Positions 21,162 to 25,546 of a DNA stretch of 25,546 nucleotides are shown piece by piece (position 1 is the first letter of the stretch; every line of letters starts with the position of its first letter). The notes beneath the pieces are model-generated. The model was not told where the DNA came from. It searched no databases and saw nothing but the letters and a program-made list of their open reading frames with translations. The position numbers and the translations under genes were made by a program. This DNA is from Chromera velia (Eukaryota; Sar; Chromeraceae), in contig JAHBMJ010001286.1 of the NCBI GenBank assembly GCA_018398765.1, positions 2,473 through 28,018 on the forward strand, written 5' to 3'.

Positions 21162-21344
21162 TCACTTGGAAGAGAGCAGAGTTCTCCTTGCAGGCTTAGT
21201 GCAGGGGTGATCCTCCCACTCCGCAAATGCGCTCTCGCAGGCAGACTCGGAGGTGAAAGGAGACGGCCAGTCGACCTCAATGCACTCGCAGAGGGGAGCG
21301 AAGGACCCGGAGGAAGATTGGACTCCGGTCTCGAAGGAGAACAT
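21162..21344 (-). other. C-terminal Cys-containing tail of the LPMO
   Basis: After the long Thr linker, about 60 residues (551-611) begin [12 protein letters not shown] and contain four cysteines (CEC, SACES, HPC) and several acidic and aromatic residues. They are unlike CBM1 and unlike the linker, so this is probably a small folded domain. I do not recognise it. Confidence 0.5.
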
Positions 21345-23238
21345 GAAGTACTTCACGGGCTCCGGGGCAGGAGGAGCCGTGGTGGTGGGAGCAGCGCCAG
21401 GGGTGGTCGTCGTGCTCGGGGGCGCGGTGGTTGTGGAAGGCGCCTCTGTAGTGGTAGTTGTAGGAGCGCTGGTGGTGGTTGTAGGTGTCGTGGTGGTTGG
21501 TGTGGTTGTGGTGGGAGGAGCGGTGGTGGTTGTGGTTGTTGTTGTTGTTGTGGGGTAAGGCGTCGTAGTGGGGGTGGTGGTCGGATAAGGCGCCGTGGGA
21601 GGGACGCACTGTGGGGGGGCGCACTGAGAGAACCACGGGTTTCCGTACACGCACTCAGAACCAGCCTCGCAGCAGGTCGGGCCATCCCATCCCATTCCTC
21701 CGCACTGTTCCCACATCATCGAGCAGGTACCGGGATAGCCTGGAGCACTGGTCGTCGTGGTGGTGGGTGCTGCGGTAGTGGTTTCAGCTTCAGTTATCGT
21801 GCTTGTGGTGGTAGTTGTGGTGGTGGGGGCAGGCGTAGTGGGGGGCACGCACTGTGAGTACCAGGGATTGCCGACTACGCACTCAGATCCGGACTCACAG
21901 CAGATGGGGCCGGTCCATCCCTGCCCCCCGCACTGGCCCCAGAGAGACGCACAGGAGCCGTCCCCTCCTCCAGCAGCCTCTGTAGTGGTGGTGGTCGGGG
22001 AGGACGGAGGAGCAGTCGGGATGATGGTGGGGACGGGGGCGCCATCTCTGGTGATGGAAATGTCAGCACAGTTCCAGAACTCCTCGGTGTACGTGTTCTT
22101 GGTCAGGCAGTCTCCAAGGTTCTGCACCCACCAGTCTTCAGCTGCAGTCAGTTCAGAATCATCAGATCATCCTATTGACGTCATCCGTGTATGCATGCAG
22201 ACAACAAGAAAGAAAGGAAGAGTGCCGCATGAGGAGCTCAGCTAAACAGATATCCGAGTCGGCGGAACCAGTGAACAGAGATGTTGATGCACAGAAAGGG
22301 TCGATTATTCGAGATGAGGCACGGAAAGGTGTTGATTGCACGCCGATGCAGGCACAGAACGAGCGAGAAAGAGTCAACAGACCTGGGCAGTCGGGAAACT
22401 CTTTGACTGTCGCGAAGTACTCCTGACGGTAGCCGATGGGGTTACACCTGTTTGCCTCCCACCAGTACCACTGCAAAACGCAGTGTTCGCACTCGATGTC
22501 GGGCAGGTAGTACTGCATCCTGGTCGTTTGGGCACTTGTGAAGTGCTCCTTGTACCCGTTCGCAACTGACTGCTCGACATGGTCACGGGCACACGGGGGC
22601 TCCAGATAATATCGCCCGGGGTAGAGGGGGTCGACTGGAGAGATCTCGCCGTCGATGGGAACTCTTCTGAGGGGGTGCTTGTTGAAGCACGCCTGCTCGA
22701 GCCTTCCTGAGGGGTCGGGAAGATCTCTCACATCACACAGGAAGAACTCATAGTGGCCTCTGTGGTGTGCAGTGATGACGACCTCAATGTCGATGATGCC
22801 TCCAGACTTGTACACAGACGCCGAAGGGACGGCATAGTTGGTAACGTCCTGGTCGAATCTGGCATCAGAACCGTCGCGAGTCTGCCCAGGGTCTCCGCAC
22901 ATCCCGTGCCTCTTTGCAATGCTGGGCGGCTCAAGCACAGTACCAATCTCCGAAACTGCGCCGCCCACAATGAGTTTGTCGATGGGGAATTCCCCTGACT
23001 CGATGCCGTACTGGGCGTTCACTGCGGGATCCTCATAGGCGATTTGACGAGCACTCACGGCGTCAGGACCTCCTGACTGCAAACAGTGGGGGCAGTACTC
23101 AGGCTGGGCCCCTTCCCAGCCTTCAAAATTGCGGGCAAAGATACTGCGAGAAGGGGGAGTTGCAACGTAGCCATGGCCGGCAACTCCTGCGAACAGTCCG
23201 GCTGAAGCAACAGCGGCGGACAACAGTCTACCTGACAT
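21162..23238 (-). CDS. Secreted AA15-like lytic polysaccharide monooxygenase with two CBM1 modules
   Basis: There are two exons, 23238-22383 and 22141-21162, with a 241-base intron (donor GTCTGT, acceptor CTGCAG, phase 1), giving 611 residues. A signal peptide (1-21) ends at AGVAG, so the mature protein starts at His22 ([11 protein letters not shown]), the first histidine-brace ligand of LPMOs. The second is His159 in [17 protein letters not shown], matching the AA15 (T)ANHxGxFEFxxC block. HCVLQWYWW (252-260) and, across the junction, [11 protein letters not shown] (about 305-315) match AA15 C-terminal motifs. Then come CBM1 (347-385), a Thr-rich linker, a second CBM1 (423-462), a long Thr/Pro linker and a ~60-residue Cys-containing tail. 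It would act outside the cell, oxidatively cleaving cellulose or chitin with copper and a reductant or peroxide. Family assignment is from remembered motifs; substrate is inferred from CBM1. Confidence 0.85.
21612..21731 (-). other. CBM1 module 2 (residues 423-462)
   Basis: It reads [15 protein letters not shown] then [14 protein letters not shown], nearly identical to module 1 in its second half, which suggests a recent internal duplication. A Phe replaces the last aromatic Tyr. A Thr/Pro-rich linker of about 88 residues follows, typical of O-glycosylated spacers. Confidence 0.9.
21843..21959 (-). other. CBM1 module 1 (residues 347-385)
   Basis: It has the full fungal-type signature, [15 protein letters not shown] then [14 protein letters not shown]. 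Cysteine spacing fits the family, and aromatic residues sit at the three expected cellulose-face positions (W, W, Y). The known role of the family is binding crystalline cellulose. Confidence 0.9.
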
Positions 23239-23882
23239 TCTGTGAATAGAGTGTTGCGCGGCTAGAGTCGGACGCTTGTTGTTCGAGAGAGGAGCAGGTG
23301 GGGAACTCTTAGTTTGAGAAGTGATTCAACGACTGTTTGAAACGTGCTTCCGACGACTGTAAAGCCCAGCGCTGTTTGTTTGGCTGCCTATGCACTGTTG
23401 CACGATATGTTGCACGTATGAGCATATGCAACAGCAATGCATGGAATCGTGTAGACGGCGTCGCGCATGCAGACGCTCAAAATACGTGTATCTTCAAGTG
23501 CCCCGCGCCGCCGCGCGCGTGCACGCGCGCATGCAGCCCCGGCCGCTTTCCGGGATCTTTCGATCCGCTGCGGAGCTGGGGCCGCGACCATGCCGCGACC
23601 GCGAGCTATCTGATCCAATTTAGCATTCAATCCAAGTGTGGTGAATTCTGAGATGTTCAGAGAGGACAGACTTACGATATACTTACAATGCTAGTGACCT
23701 AGAGTATGTGCTGTCATATGCACTCAGACGCCGTCTTTGCGTGCGTCGAGCTGCTTCGTATCCAGAATTTTCAGTTGACGTTATCATTGATTCAGTCTGT
23801 TTTTCGGCGTCTCGCGTAAGTCTCCGCCTATATCTCCCGGGTCACTTTGTTTGTCTCGTGCGCCTGGAAGACAAGGCAGAAG
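23239..23882. promoter_or_regulatory. Divergent intergenic region of LPMO and histidine kinase
   Basis: This 644-base gap must hold both promoters. It contains a GC-rich alternating block (CGCGCGTGCACGCGCGC, near 23513-23529), GCATGCAG at 23465 and 23529, TTGCAC/GTTGCACG repeats (near 23397-23415) and the GCAGCCCCGG/CTTTCCGGG words also found in the hairpin at 141-176. The GCGC block and TTGCA words also recall the intergenic region at 5583-5700. No TATA box is convincing. Confidence 0.4.
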
Positions 23883-25054
23883 ATGGAGACAAGACGGGCA
23901 CACCCGACGCCAAGGAACGGTGAGGGGCGAGAGAGTCTTCCCTCAAGCTTCGAGGAATGGCGCATCGACGCTGTGAAACAACAGTTGGCACGCGCCAACA
24001 AGACCATTCTTTTCGGGTTCCTCTTTATCTGCGTCGCCGCCCTCCCAAAGGCTATATGGGATGCTGCCCAGCCAGAAGCCGCCCCCTTCTTTTCCTATTT
24101 GTTTGTTGCCTACATCATCATTGACTTGGTCGTCCTCGGAGTGCTTTTGTCCCCTTGGCTTCGTGCGCGTCCATATCAGATGCTGGAGAAATACCTGATC
24201 TTCGTCCTTTTCGTCTTTTTGGTTCTCAATAACGTGTGGCCGCTCGTGGCCTTCAGAGCAGTGACCTCGAGACAGGGGTACATCGCAACTCACTGCATTG
24301 ATGGTCTGGTGTTTCCCATCATTTTCTCTTTGTTCGATTTGCACCCAACAGCAAATCTTTTCCTTCTCGTCACTCACGGAACCATATGGGCTGGGGTTCA
24401 CTCCTGGCTGACCGACTTTGACGCACAGGATTTCGGTAGCACAACCTGCTACCTTCTTGTCGGCCTGATGTTCTGCGGGACAAATGCATCGGGACGGTTG
24501 GGGACGCTGAGAGACAGTTTCGACATGACCGCTTTAAAGCAGGAGGCTGAAGAGGGGTATAGGCGCTTTCTGTCAGTTTCAGCTTTGCTTCACCTGTTTG
24601 TCTCTCGCTTTCTTTATCCGCACCGCTCCAGGTCTTCACAGATAAGAAAGAGATCGAATGTCCCGATTTTTTCGTTAATGGCGTCTGTTGTTTCTTTCTA
24701 CTCTTCCTGCGACGACTCCTTCTCTTCCACTTCTTTTTTCATCGCATCAGCCCTTTCGCCTTGGTTGCCGTCAATTCTTGCATCGGTTCTCGGTAGCCGG
24801 AGAGACATGCAGATGGTGAGAGGAAAGGAAAGAACGGAAAGGAAAGAGAGACGAACAGGCGACCTTCAGAGAGACTAACAAAGGCACCCGCACACAGAGA
24901 AATACAGGGGCAGAAGGACGCGAATGCGGTAGAGAGATAATCGGACGCAACATACTGTGCCCGCCGCTCCTCCTCCTGATTTGCTTTCTTCAAGGTTGTT
25001 TCTCAGATCGTGTCGCGTTTCTGACCTCCGTCCGTCCGTCCGTCCCTCCCCGTG

Positions 25055-25089
<35 letters not shown>

Positions 25090-25092
25090 AGA

Positions 25093-25123
<31 letters not shown>

Positions 25124-25185
25124 GTGAGTCTGTCTATGTTTTTGTGCGTGCATGTGTGTGTATATGTGTCTGTGTGTAAGAGAGA

Positions 25186-25255
<70 letters not shown>

Positions 25256-25546
25256 ACGCAGATCGTACATGATGCACGAGATGAGGAACCCCATCGGAGG
25301 GGCGATGTTCCTTCTAGACGATCTGGAGCACACCAACCGTCGGGTTCTGATGACAACGAAAGCGCGTAGTGCAAAGACAGGAAAGGGAATGGGGGGGGGG
25401 ACGGGGAGGGGCACGAAGGGTAGTAGTTCGAGCGGGCTCTCCCGCAGAAGCCTCACAACTGCACCTGAGTTTTGGGGTAGAGAGCTGAAGGAAAAGGGGG
25501 GAGGGGCACAGCTGCTACTTCCGGTGCCTGCCAGGGCTTCGAATGG
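23883..25546 (+). CDS. Membrane histidine kinase, N-terminal part (cut by window end)
   Basis: Exons 23883-24571 and 25262-25546+ join in phase 2 (CT|A) through a GTCAGT donor and a CGCAG acceptor. A charged cytosolic N-terminus (1-40) is followed by six hydrophobic spans (about 41-59, 69-89, 102-124, 134-151, 157-176, 187-200). A helix then leads into the phosphoacceptor motif RRFLSYMMHEMRNPIGG, whose H235 would be the phosphorylated histidine (HisKA H-box, HExRNP subtype). The product is a sensor kinase that would autophosphorylate in a dimer and pass phosphate to a receiver domain. The ATPase and any receiver domain lie beyond the window. After the H-box the frame stays open to the edge through a Gly/Ser-rich stretch, which may be a linker or an unrecognised intron. 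The start is the first ATG in the frame. Confidence 0.75.
25028..25252. repeat. Compound microsatellite (TCCG, TA, GT, CT, GT) in the kinase intron
   Basis: TCCG units (25028-25044), a TA run (25054-25080), GT (about 25093-25118), CT (about 25187-25222) and GT (25223-25252) lie in order in the intron 24572-25261. The last GT run ends 6 bases before the acceptor CAG. Confidence 0.85.

Noticed and set aside
20614-21210. 198-codon + strand open frame
   Set aside because: It ends in a CT microsatellite, has no recognisable motif and lies in the convergent 3' region; probably LPMO 3' UTR antisense.
21126-21857. Gly/Val/Arg-rich + strand open frame of 243 codons
   Set aside because: It is the antisense of the LPMO Thr-rich linkers and CBM1 modules; its composition is fully explained by those repeats.
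24875-25456. 193-codon minus-strand open frame
   Set aside because: Made largely of microsatellite-encoded Thr-His, Arg-Glu and Ile-Tyr runs, antisense to the kinase intron.
1-25546. CRISPR arrays, bacterial operons, tRNA or rRNA genes
   Set aside because: None seen: no spaced direct repeats, no recognisable tRNA arms or rRNA sequence, and genes are intron-split.

Overview
The window is nuclear DNA of a eukaryotic microbe. Genes are cut by many GT-AG introns of about 50-700 bases. There are long microsatellites and AT-rich islands between moderately GC-rich genes, and I see no bacterial operon structure. A fungal-type cellulose-binding module (CBM1), a GT32-like Golgi glycosyltransferase, an HEMRNP-type histidine kinase and clusters of TGCATGCA (a known ApiAP2-type site in apicomplexans) together suggest an alveolate or other chromalveolate alga, for example a chromerid. 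The lineage is inference; an oomycete, a dinoflagellate relative or another stramenopile is not excluded.

Layout, left to right. (1) 1-2172: a perfect GC-rich hairpin, then fragments of a possible multi-membrane-span gene on the + strand whose exon structure I could not resolve. (2) 2173-3903: no gene seen; the right half is a strongly AT-rich island. (3) 3904-5238, minus: a single-exon type II membrane protein with a GT32-like sugar-transferase fold that lacks the usual DXD. (4) 5239-6210: divergent intergenic region with five TGCATGCA sites. (5) 6211-19556, plus: one very large gene that I reconstruct as 26 exons, encoding a secreted protein of about 2,150-2,200 residues of no family I recognise. 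Nearly every junction is phase-consistent. (6) 19557-21161: convergent intergenic region with a large AT-rich foldback element. (7) 21162-23238, minus: a two-exon secreted lytic polysaccharide monooxygenase (AA15-like) with two C-terminal CBM1 modules. (8) 23239-23882: divergent intergenic region. (9) 23883 to the window end, plus: the start of a six-span membrane histidine kinase, cut by the window edge.

Three of the products enter the secretory pathway: the LPMO and the giant protein by signal peptides, and the glycosyltransferase by a signal anchor. Nothing in the sequence shows that they work as one system. The best new-biology candidates are the two-CBM1 AA15-like enzyme, the giant unrecognised secreted protein, and the DXD-less GT32 relative. 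Introns share a distinctive donor rule, GTNNGT, seen in 23 of the 26 donors I could place.
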